Source: an uncultured Treponema sp. (lineage in GTDB: Bacteria > Spirochaetota > Spirochaetia > Treponematales > Treponemataceae). From it: a DNA stretch of 64,000 nt. Each line of letters starts with the position of its first letter. The first letter of the stretch is position 1. Below, one piece after another: positions 7,097 to 13,858 of this stretch. Both the position numbers and the translations under genes were made by a program. The stretch spans positions 1-64,000 of the forward strand of contig CAMJZA010000011.1 in NCBI GenBank assembly GCA_946410085.1. The letters are read 5' to 3'. The notes under the pieces were generated by a model that was given only the letters and a program-made list of their open reading frames with translations, made no database searches and was not told where the DNA came from.

Positions 7097-8425
7097 TTAC
7101 TGTTTCAGATTGGGATAGAGCTCCCGGATTGATGTGTAGAAGTTCTCCCAGGCCTGATCCTCGGAAATAATTCCGTTGTAGTAGTCAACCATTGCAGCCT
7201 GAACCTTCTCACAGATTCCCTGATCATAGGCAGAAATCTTGCTCTTGTCGATCTTCTTTGCGTTCTGGAGCAGGAGACCGAGGTGGTTCTGTCCGCCCAG
7301 GAAGGCATTCTTATAGCTTCCGCCCGCAACTTCGGTCATAGCGGCCTCGTTGTTCGTGAAGTCACCGGTCTTTTCAGAAATCTTCTTTGCCGTTGCTTTG
7401 TCACAGGTCATCGTGTACATGATGTCCTTGATCAGGTCGATGTTGTCAGATCCCTTGGCAGCGCAGATCCAGGTGCCGCCCCATGCGAATCCCTGGGGTC
7501 CTTCGCAGAATGCCCAGTCACCGCAGCTTCCGTTACCGGCAACGGCATCCTTCGTCTGATCGTCCTTTGCCCATCCGGCGAGACAGAAGTCAATGAACCA
7601 GCCCGGTCCGAAGTATCCGAAGACCTTTCCGTTCTTTCCTGCACCGGCAGCGCTCTCATCAGACCAGAGGCTTGCCTTGTTGTTATAGCCCTTGTTCGTA
7701 TACTCCTTGGTCTGCTTGATCCAGCGGCGGATCTGGGGATCGATAACAATCTTGTCGCCCTTCACGAGGGGAGCAGAGATGTTGTCGGAGAAGACGCGGA
7801 AGTCATCGTCAAAGCCGGAGAGCATGTAGTAACCGGCAGCCTTCATCTTGGCAGCAACGGCGTCAAACTTGTCCCAGCTGTTGAGCTGCTTCTGGACTTC
7901 TGCCGGATCATCGGTTCCGAGAACCTGCTTTGCAAATGAGCGGCGGTAGATGAATCCGGCCGGACATGCCTGCCATGAAACACCCTTGAGCTTGCCCTTG
8001 CTGTTCGTCATGACGTCTTTCGTATACTTGTACTGCTGAGCGAGGTCAGCGTCGGTCAGACCGATGTCCTTCTTGACATCGAGCGTGTAGTCAGTATCAA
8101 CATACTTGAGGGCATAGTCAGACTCAACGAGGAAGATGTCAATCTTGTCATCAGCCTTTGCCTTGTCCTGAGCGAGCAGGGCTTCATCGAGCTTGTTCTG
8201 ATAGGCATTGCCCTGACTGGGAGTGATGATCCAGTTGACCTTCACATCCTTCGGCAGCTTAGCAGCATAGAAGTCGTTGAAGCGTGACTGGAACTCCTCA
8301 TTCCAGACATAGATGTTCAGGACCTTTCCCTGAGCAGCAGCCTTCTTCTTGCCCCACGGAAGGGCAACAGCCAGCGTCGTGGCAGCGCAGGCAACGGCAG
8401 CAGCAACAATCAGTGTTTTTTTCAT
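7097..8425 (-). CDS. Sugar ABC-transporter solute-binding protein, paralogue 1
   Basis: The 442-residue protein begins with a Lys-Lys-Thr n-region and a hydrophobic stretch ending near AVALPWG, an export signal without a clear lipobox, so it is probably a free periplasmic protein. The mature part starts KVLNIYVWNEEFQSRF, typical of family-1 (MalE-like) carbohydrate-binding proteins. It is very similar to the proteins at 13734-15062 and 15311-16714. No permease or ATPase gene is adjacent. A strong ribosome site (TTAGGAGGAAAAC) precedes the start. Its first 124 coding bases and the 37 bases before them are identical to paralogue 2 but in inverted orientation. I see no strong promoter of its own between that repeat and the recombinase gene. 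Confidence 0.9.
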   Translation of the reverse strand: MKKTLIVAAAVACAATTLAVALPWGKKKAAAQGKVLNIYVWNEEFQSRFNDFYAAKLPKDVKVNWIITPSQGNAYQNKLDEALLAQDKAKADDKIDIFLVESDYALKYVDTDYTLDVKKDIGLTDADLAQQYKYTKDVMTNSKGKLKGVSWQACPAGFIYRRSFAKQVLGTDDPAEVQKQLNSWDKFDAVAAKMKAAGYYMLSGFDDDFRVFSDNISAPLVKGDKIVIDPQIRRWIKQTKEYTNKGYNNKASLWSDESAAGAGKNGKVFGYFGPGWFIDFCLAGWAKDDQTKDAVAGNGSCGDWAFCEGPQGFAWGGTWICAAKGSDNIDLIKDIMYTMTCDKATAKKISEKTGDFTNNEAAMTEVAGGSYKNAFLGGQNHLGLLLQNAKKIDKSKISAYDQGICEKVQAAMVDYYNGIISEDQAWENFYTSIRELYPNLKQ

Positions 8426-8462
8426 GTTTTCCTCCTAATAATTTCGAAAACAATTACTGTAT
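8301..8462 (-). repeat. Left copy of a perfect 162-bp inverted repeat
   Basis: The complement of 8301-8462 matches 13697-13858 base for base. It covers the 3' part of the leader, the ribosome site, the start codon and the signal-peptide region of binding-protein gene 1. Outside these limits identity falls at once: 8463 against 13696 and 8300 against 13859 differ, and the genes then diverge mainly at third codon positions. The copies enclose 8463-13696. Confidence 0.9.
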
Positions 8463-8511
8463 GTTTCCAACCGCAGAAAAACCTTGTTTTTACAGGCTCC
8501 ATGCCGATAAA

Positions 8512-8533
8512 GTGACCGAATTGTGACCAATAT
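8512..8533 (+). repeat. Left direct repeat flanking the recombinase gene
   Basis: GTGACCGAATTGTGACCAAT followed by AT recurs at 9632-9654 with one extra base. Each copy contains the sub-repeat TGACC twice, and the block follows a possible promoter (TTGTTT, 16 bases, GATAAA). It could be a recombination site, an element boundary or an autoregulatory operator. Confidence 0.6.
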
Positions 8534-8552
8534 CAGCTAAGGCAGGTACTAT

Positions 8553-9602
8553 ATGCCGAAATACAGGCAGACCTATACGCTCTTCAGGCGGGGAAAATTC
8601 TTCTACTATCGGACCTACACGGCGGACGGTGTCCGGACGACAGCCCGTTCAACCGGATGCACGTCGCTTACGGCGGCACGGTTATACTGCGACAGGCTCT
8701 TTAAAGAAGGAAAACTGCTTGCCTCTGCCGGCAGGACTTTCAGGGACTATGCAGCAGGGTTCTTTGACAGGGATTCCGTCTATGCAAAAGACAACGGGCT
8801 TTCTCCTCGGTCAATTGCCATATACAGTACGGCGTTGGAAAAAGATCTCCTGCCGATGCTTGGCAACCGGATGCTCACGGATATAACCCATACGTCCGTC
8901 AAATCCCTGCGGCAGCTTCTTCTGGACGAAGGTCTTTCCCCGAGTACCGTGCGGCTCAAGATGGCAGCCCTGCACATTATCCTGAAATCCGCGTATCTGG
9001 ACGGCATTATTTCCCGGGACCCGTTCGACAAGCTCCGGAATCTGAAAGGCAGCATGCGGCATCGGGATGCATTCAGCCTTGCCGAGGTACAATTCCTGTA
9101 CAGGGCTTCTTCCCCGGGAATGAAGGAGACGCTGCTGCTCCTTGCCCTGACCGGCATGAGAATCAGTGAGCTTGCCGGCGTATCCCCTGCAAACGTGAAA
9201 GAAACCGGCGGTACCCGCTACATCAGGCTTGAACAGCAGTTCATCGACGGGGCTTTTGCCCCGTTGAAGACAAAGCGGCCGAGGGACATCCCGCTCAGTT
9301 CCCTGCTTGTCCCGCTCGTTGACGGGGAGCGGAGGAATCTGCGCAAAACGTTGCGGAGGGAGCTTGACCCACAGATTAAGAAAATCTCTGGCTGGAAGGA
9401 ACGGCTGCTGTGTCCGCATTCCCTCCGTCACTTTTTCATATCATCCGCAAAGGCGTATGGCATAAATTATTTGAAGGTGGAAGCCATAGCAGGCCATTCG
9501 CTTAAAGGGATGCAGGAAGTCTATACAAGCTTTCATACTGCAGATCTTGCCGACATAATCAGCTGGCAGGAGTGGGCCTTGTCCCGGATAACAGGCGCGT
9601 AA
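8553..9602 (+). CDS. Tyrosine recombinase (phage-integrase family)
   Basis: The 349-residue protein has an N-terminal SAM-like core-binding domain (about 60-150) and a complete catalytic domain. The catalytic residues are visible: Arg203 in TGMRISEL, Lys239 or Lys241 in LKTKRPRDI, His289-x-x-Arg292 in PHSLRH, His315 in AGHS and the nucleophile Tyr324 in EVYTSF. The enzyme should therefore be active. The N-terminus (YRQTYTLFRRGKFFYYR) looks like the short three-strand DNA-binding domain of phage-type integrases. It is divergent from binding-protein gene 1, lies inside the 5.2-kb segment bounded by the 162-bp inverted repeat, and is flanked by its own direct repeats. Its substrate may be either pair of repeats or an element lost from here. 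Confidence 0.9.
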   Translation: MPKYRQTYTLFRRGKFFYYRTYTADGVRTTARSTGCTSLTAARLYCDRLFKEGKLLASAGRTFRDYAAGFFDRDSVYAKDNGLSPRSIAIYSTALEKDLLPMLGNRMLTDITHTSVKSLRQLLLDEGLSPSTVRLKMAALHIILKSAYLDGIISRDPFDKLRNLKGSMRHRDAFSLAEVQFLYRASSPGMKETLLLLALTGMRISELAGVSPANVKETGGTRYIRLEQQFIDGAFAPLKTKRPRDIPLSSLLVPLVDGERRNLRKTLRRELDPQIKKISGWKERLLCPHSLRHFFISSAKAYGINYLKVEAIAGHSLKGMQEVYTSFHTADLADIISWQEWALSRITGA

Positions 9603-9631
9603 CCTGTCTTGCAGCGCGGCACGGCAGGACT

Positions 9632-9654
9632 GTGACCGATATTGTGACCAATAT
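9632..9654 (+). repeat. Right direct repeat flanking the recombinase gene
   Basis: The second copy of the direct repeat described at 8512-8533 has 22 of 23 positions in common (one inserted T). It begins 29 bases after the recombinase stop codon. Two TGTGACC words are spaced 12 bases apart within it. Confidence 0.6.
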
Positions 9655-9705
9655 GAGGTGCCGTACATGGACATTCGCAGGCGGCACGAATGGACCGTCC
9701 CTGTG

Positions 9706-9734
9706 TTGTAAATTCCGCCGATTTCTGCTAGAGT
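9706..9734 (+). promoter_or_regulatory. Sigma-70 promoter, leaderless configuration, for the his fusion gene
   Basis: TTGTAA (9706-9711), 17 bases and TAGAGT (9729-9734) are followed by 9 bases and the ATG at 9744. No ribosome-binding sequence is present, so the mRNA leader would be 0-3 nt. Confidence 0.5.
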
Positions 9735-9743
9735 CTTTGTATT

Positions 9744-11042
9744 ATGGTTATCTCTTCAATAGACTTAAAGGACGGGCACGTCGTCCAGCTCAAGAACGGA
9801 AAGGACTTGGTTCTGCAGCGCGACGATGCCGACAAACTCATACAGGAATTTGACCGCTACGGCGAGGTCGCCGTCATAGATCTGGATGCCGCGATGGGGC
9901 ACGTGGACGCAAAGGGCAACACGGTGAACACCCCCCTGCTCAAGTCCCTCCTGCGTAAGGGTAACGTCCGCACCGGCGGCGGTATCCGCAGCGTCAAGCG
10001 GGCGCGGGAGCTGGTGTCGCTTGGGGCGGAAAAGGTCATCGTCGGTTCGGCCGCATGGAACGCGGACCGCAAGGAAGGGGAGTCCCCCCTGAACGTGGCC
10101 TTTCTGGAGGAACTTGCCGCTGCGATCGGAAAACAGCGGATCATCATCTCGGTAGATGCGATAAACGGCAAGATTGCCGTCAAGGGCTGGACGGAGTCGC
10201 TTCCCGTCTCTCTCATCGAAGGGGCGAAGGAGGCGGAAAAGTACTGTTCGGAGCTGCTCTTTACCTGCGTGGAAAAAGAGGGCTGCATGGGCGGTACCGA
10301 CATGGATATGGTGAAGAGTCTGCGGGAGGCGGTCAGCTGCCGTGTGGTTGCGGCCGGCGGGGTCAGTTCCGTCGAAGAAGTCGCCGCTCTGGGACAGCTG
10401 GGCTGCGACGTGCAGCTGGGCATGGCCCTGTACACCGGCAAGGTGAAGCTTGATGACTGCTTTATCTCCTGCATTGACTGGAAAAAGACTGACGGCCTGG
10501 TTCCGGTCATCGTGCAGAGTCCCGCCCGCGAGGTCCTCATGATGGGCTTTGCCAATGAGGAGGCCCTGCGCAAGACCTTTGACACGGGAAAGCTCACCTT
10601 CTTCAGCCGCACGAAGGGCAGGCTGTGGACCAAGGGCGAGACGAGCGGGCACTTCCTGAACCTGGTCAAGGTCCGCGCCGACTGCGACCGCGACACGATC
10701 CTTGCGACGGCCGTGCCGGTGGGCGGGGTCTGCCACACGGGCAGCTGGACCTGCTTTTCGAGCGAGGCGGACGAAGCGAGCAGCATGGAGCGCCTGTACG
10801 GTACGATTTCCGAACGCTTCGCAAACCCCAAGCCGGGAAGCTACACGGCAACGCTCAATGACAAGCGGGTGCGCGAGAAGGTGATGGAGGAAGCCGAGGA
10901 GCTGACCGAGGCCGAAGGCCGCGATGAGGTCATCTGGGAGGCGGCAGACCTGCTCTACTTCGTCAGCGTCCTGATGTACAAGGAAGGCGTCAGCTGGCAG
11001 GACGTGTACGACGAGCTGGACCGGCGGCATAAGGAAAAGTAA
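9744..11042 (+). CDS. HisA-HisI-HisE fusion, three consecutive histidine-biosynthesis steps
   Basis: The 432-residue protein has an N-terminal HisA TIM barrel (about 1-240). Its paired catalytic aspartates are Asp7 in SSIDLKDG and Asp138 in SVDAINGK, with phosphate loops TGGGI and AGGVSS. A HisI phosphoribosyl-AMP cyclohydrolase domain follows (about 250-340: LMMGFANEEAL, FFSRTKGRLWTKGETSG and the ADCDRD and CHTGSWTCF metal-binding cysteines). A HisE phosphoribosyl-ATP pyrophosphatase domain ends the protein (about 345-432: EKVMEEAEEL, EAADLLYF). These are steps 2, 3 and 4 of the pathway, fused in reverse order. HisIE fusions are common; adding HisA is unusual. No other his gene is next to it. 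Translation appears leaderless. Confidence 0.9.
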   Translation: MVISSIDLKDGHVVQLKNGKDLVLQRDDADKLIQEFDRYGEVAVIDLDAAMGHVDAKGNTVNTPLLKSLLRKGNVRTGGGIRSVKRARELVSLGAEKVIVGSAAWNADRKEGESPLNVAFLEELAAAIGKQRIIISVDAINGKIAVKGWTESLPVSLIEGAKEAEKYCSELLFTCVEKEGCMGGTDMDMVKSLREAVSCRVVAAGGVSSVEEVAALGQLGCDVQLGMALYTGKVKLDDCFISCIDWKKTDGLVPVIVQSPAREVLMMGFANEEALRKTFDTGKLTFFSRTKGRLWTKGETSGHFLNLVKVRADCDRDTILATAVPVGGVCHTGSWTCFSSEADEASSMERLYGTISERFANPKPGSYTATLNDKRVREKVMEEAEELTEAEGRDEVIWEAADLLYFVSVLMYKEGVSWQDVYDELDRRHKEK

Positions 11043-11064
11043 CGCTTTCCTTTTCCGCATAAAA

Positions 11065-11093
11065 TTTACTATATTGAATGCAAGTTGTATATG
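11065..11093 (+). promoter_or_regulatory. Promoter of the COG0523 GTPase gene
   Basis: TTTACT (11065-11070), 17 bases and TATATG (11088-11093) are followed by a CCGGA-ATA-TCCGG inverted repeat and a GGGAGG ribosome site before the ATG at 11128. I do not see a convincing Zur or Fur box. Confidence 0.45.
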
Positions 11094-11127
11094 ATATCCG
11101 GAATATCCGGGAGGTTTATAGAAGAGT

Positions 11128-12369
11128 ATGGCAAAGAAACTGACACCGATGACGCTTTTGTGCGGCTATCTGGGGGCGGGCAAGACAACCCTTTTGAACA
11201 ATGTCTTGAATAACCAGCAGGGTTACAAGGTTGCCGTCATTGTGAACGACATAGGCGAGGTCAACGTTGACGCGAAGCTCATCGCGGACGGGGCAAAGAT
11301 TACCGACACGAGCAGCATTGTTCCGCTGACCAACGGCTGCATCTGCTGCACGCTCAAGACGCAGCTGGCGCAGAACATCGAGAACCTGATCAAGACCGGT
11401 AAGTACGATTACATCATGATCGAAGCAAGCGGCGTCTGCGAACCCATGCCGATTGCCCAGGAACTTGAGACGATTCAGAACGGCAAGCTGGACAACGTGG
11501 TCGGCGTTGTTGATGCGAAGCGGCTCGTTGATGAGTTTGCATCCGGTGATGCCCTGTTAAAGGAGAAAGACGAGGAGGACATCGAATCCCTGCTTGTCCA
11601 GCAGATTGAGTTCTGTTCAACACTGGTGATAAATAAGAAGGACCTGGTAACCGAAGAGCAGTTCAAGAAGGTCCGTGCCGTCATCAATGCGATTCACCCC
11701 GGCGTGAAGATTCTTGAGACCGTGAAGGGAAATGCCGACGTGGGCGACATCCTTGCGACCGGCAGCTTTGACTTTGATGCGGTCTATTCGAGCGCAGGCT
11801 GGTGCAAGACGCTGACCGAGGATGAAGAAGGCGGCGATCATGACGATGACGACCATGACGAACACCATCACGATGGCGATGAACACGAGGAGCACGGGCA
11901 TCATCACGAGGATCATGACGATGATGATGAGCACGACGGGCACCATCACGGCGGCCATGAGCATCACCACCACGAGCACCGGCATGAAGGCGAGAGCGAG
12001 GACGAGTACGGCATCGGTACGATGATTTACTACCGCCGCAAGCCCTTTGACCGGCAGAAGCTGGACGAATACTGCAACGGCTGGCCGAAGAACATCATCC
12101 GCTGCAAGGGCCTCATGTGGTTTGCCGACGAACCTGAGATGGCCTGGGTCTTCGAGACAAGCGGCAGGCAGATTCAGGCCGGTTATTCCGGTCAGTGGAT
12201 TGCGGCTGCCCCCAAAGGTGAGCAGGAGCAGATCCTCAGTGAGAATCCGAAGATCCGTGACGAATGGGACGAATCGGTCGGTGACCGCATGATAAAGCTC
12301 TGCATCATCGGGCAGAATCTTGACCGTGATGCGATAGCGAAGTCCCTCGACGGCTGTCTTGCCGGTTGA
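11128..12369 (+). CDS. CobW/COG0523-family metal-chaperone GTPase with His-rich loop
   Basis: The 413-residue G3E GTPase has P-loop GYLGAGKT (13-20), the family's metal-binding motif CICC (71-74), a Walker B-like IEASG and the NKKD base-recognition motif near 168. After the GTPase domain comes an Asp/His/Glu-rich stretch of about 55 residues (roughly 232-290) dominated by HH, HD and HE pairs, a likely Zn or Ni/Co reservoir. A CobW C-terminal domain (YRRKPFDRQKL to the end) follows. The family inserts metal into client enzymes, often zinc under starvation (ZNG1/YeiR type). The client is unknown. A good ribosome site, GGGAGG, precedes the start. Confidence 0.88.
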   Translation: MAKKLTPMTLLCGYLGAGKTTLLNNVLNNQQGYKVAVIVNDIGEVNVDAKLIADGAKITDTSSIVPLTNGCICCTLKTQLAQNIENLIKTGKYDYIMIEASGVCEPMPIAQELETIQNGKLDNVVGVVDAKRLVDEFASGDALLKEKDEEDIESLLVQQIEFCSTLVINKKDLVTEEQFKKVRAVINAIHPGVKILETVKGNADVGDILATGSFDFDAVYSSAGWCKTLTEDEEGGDHDDDDHDEHHHDGDEHEEHGHHHEDHDDDDEHDGHHHGGHEHHHHEHRHEGESEDEYGIGTMIYYRRKPFDRQKLDEYCNGWPKNIIRCKGLMWFADEPEMAWVFETSGRQIQAGYSGQWIAAAPKGEQEQILSENPKIRDEWDESVGDRMIKLCIIGQNLDRDAIAKSLDGCLAG

Positions 12370-12434
12370 CGTCCTTTTGACCGGCCATTGGGCGGCCTTC
12401 AGCCCGTTTCAGCGGAGTAATCCGCCGGAACGGG

Positions 12435-12474
12435 CGCAAACGTTTTCGGGAGAAAAAATTCGAAAACGTTTGCG
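12435..12474 (+). promoter_or_regulatory. Paired AAACGTTT operators upstream of lacI-type gene
   Basis: Two 14-bp sites, CGCAAACGTTTTCG (12435-12448) and CGAAAACGTTTGCG (12461-12474), are exact reverse complements of each other, 26 bases apart. Each has an AAACGTTT core typical of LacI/GalR-family half-site pairs. They lie just upstream of the promoter of the LacI gene, so autoregulation, or control by a sister regulator, is likely. The pair can also fold as a hairpin. Confidence 0.55.
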
Positions 12475-12492
12475 TAAAATGCCTGTTTTTCG

Positions 12493-12521
12493 TTGCAAAA
12501 TTTCCCTTCCCGATTTATAGT
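12493..12521 (+). promoter_or_regulatory. Promoter of the LacI-family gene
   Basis: TTGCAA (12493-12498), 17 bases and TATAGT (12516-12521) are followed by a strong GAGGAGGG ribosome site. This fixes the start at ATG 12547 rather than an in-frame start at 12493 inside the -35 box. Confidence 0.55.
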
Positions 12522-12546
12522 ATGTATAATCGAGGAGGGTTTTTTT

Positions 12547-13557
12547 ATGCCTGTTACTTTAAAGGACATCGCAAAAGCCTGCAACGTTTCGTTTTCGACC
12601 GTGAGCAAGGCTTTGAAAAACAGTCCTGAGATAAGCCAGAAGACGATAGATGCCGTGAACAAGAAGGCTATGGAACTGGGCTACCATCCGAACGCGGCCG
12701 CCATCGCACTGCGCACGAACCGTTCATACGACATAGGGGTCATCTTTGAGGACATAACGGGGTCGGGCCTGCAGCACCAGTACTTTGCGCGCATCTTTGA
12801 TTCGATAAACGAAAGCGCGAACAAGGCCGGGTACGACATCACGTTTCTGAGCAACATGGGAAAGCGGAGCTATCTGGCTCAGGCGAAGTACCGGGGCTGT
12901 GACGGCATTATCATCGTAAACTCGTCCTTCCGCCGGGCCGACGTGAAGGAACTGCTGGATAGCGGCATACCCGTCTGCACACTGGACCGGAACCTGAAGA
13001 ACGCCCATCCGTCGGTGATGAGCGACAACTGCGACGGATTCCGCTCGCTCATGGAGTTCATCTTGGGGCGGGGACACCGCAAGATTGCCTTCGTGCACGG
13101 GGAGGCGACCGATGTAACGCGAGTCCGCCTTTCCGTGTTCCGCAGCATGCTCAAGAAGCATGACATTGATGTCCCGAAGGAGTATGTCATCGGGGCAACC
13201 TACCACCTGCCCGAGACGACGAGACTGGCGACGCTCGACCTGCTCAAGCTGAAGGAACGGCCCAGCTGCATCATTTACCCCGACGACTATTCCGCGCTCG
13301 GCGGCATTGACGCGCTGATGCAGAACCGCATGACGCCCGGAAAGGATATCAGCATCGCGGGGTATGACGGCATCTTCCTGTCCAAGGTCATAACGCCCCG
13401 GCTGACGACCTGGGAGCAGAACAGTCCCGAAATAGGCAGGCAGCTCGTGAGCCAGCTGCTGTCCAGCATCGAGTATCCCGAAAACTTTTCTCCGACGTCC
13501 ATACAGGTGTCCGGCCGTCTGGTGGAAGGAGACAGTGTTGTTGCCCTGAACGCGTAA
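12547..13557 (+). CDS. LacI/GalR-family transcriptional regulator
   Basis: The 336-residue protein starts with a classic LacI helix-turn-helix (TLKDIAKACNVSFSTVSKALKN) and hinge helix (YHPNAAAIALRT). A type-1 periplasmic-binding-like sensor domain follows (DIGVIFEDI, GCDGIIIVNSS, DGFRSLMEFILGRGHRKIAFVHG, YDGIFLSKVITPRLTTWEQ). It most likely senses a sugar or sugar phosphate. The next two genes downstream encode sugar-binding proteins, each with a CTACAACGTTGTAG palindrome right after its promoter, so this protein is the obvious candidate repressor. The AAACGTTT pair before its own promoter suggests autoregulation. The ligand cannot be told from the sequence. Confidence 0.92.
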   Translation: MPVTLKDIAKACNVSFSTVSKALKNSPEISQKTIDAVNKKAMELGYHPNAAAIALRTNRSYDIGVIFEDITGSGLQHQYFARIFDSINESANKAGYDITFLSNMGKRSYLAQAKYRGCDGIIIVNSSFRRADVKELLDSGIPVCTLDRNLKNAHPSVMSDNCDGFRSLMEFILGRGHRKIAFVHGEATDVTRVRLSVFRSMLKKHDIDVPKEYVIGATYHLPETTRLATLDLLKLKERPSCIIYPDDYSALGGIDALMQNRMTPGKDISIAGYDGIFLSKVITPRLTTWEQNSPEIGRQLVSQLLSSIEYPENFSPTSIQVSGRLVEGDSVVALNA

Positions 13558-13626
13558 CCTTTGACCGCCCGGTTCGTTCTTTCTACGGAGACTGAAAAAA
13601 ATCGCACACTTTTTGAAAAATAATTG

Positions 13627-13677
13627 TTGACAAATAGAAAAGTGCGGTTATAATGAAAGTATGCTACAACGTTGTAG
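13627..13677 (+). promoter_or_regulatory. Promoter and LacI-type operator of sugar-binding protein gene 2
   Basis: TTGACA (13627-13632), 16 bases and TATAAT (13649-13654) form a near-consensus promoter. The perfect palindrome CTACAACGTTGTAG (13664-13677) begins about at the transcription start, a standard repressor position. The same palindrome occurs before gene 3. Confidence 0.75.
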
Positions 13678-13696
13678 TACGGGGTGGCATAAAAAT

Positions 13697-13858
13697 ATAC
13701 AGTAATTGTTTTCGAAATTATTAGGAGGAAAACATGAAAAAAACACTGATTGTTGCTGCTGCCGTTGCCTGCGCTGCCACGACGCTGGCTGTTGCCCTTC
13801 CGTGGGGCAAGAAGAAGGCTGCTGCTCAGGGAAAGGTCCTGAACATCTATGTCTGGAA
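13697..13858 (+). repeat. Right copy of a perfect 162-bp inverted repeat
   Basis: This copy is identical to the complement of 8301-8462. It holds the last 37 leader bases, the start and about 41 codons of binding-protein gene 2. The promoter and operator of gene 2 lie just outside it, inside the enclosed 5.2-kb segment. Confidence 0.9.

Larger units (their letters stand above)
8512..9654 (+). mobile_element. Putative minimal integrase element (recombinase gene between direct repeats)
   Basis: A single tyrosine-recombinase gene is enclosed by 22/23-bp near-identical direct repeats, with no other cargo. The unit lies immediately upstream of binding-protein gene 1 and seems to separate that gene from any strong promoter. 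The repeats are seen; that they are attachment sites, or that the unit moves, is inferred. Confidence 0.35.

Noticed and set aside
9765-11060. 431-codon open frame antisense to the his fusion gene
   Set aside because: Composition-driven shadow of a GC-rich gene; the sense strand carries three complete enzyme domains.
11094-11127. Zur box before the COG0523 gene
   Set aside because: The CCGGA-ATA-TCCGG dyad does not resemble known Zur or Fur operators.
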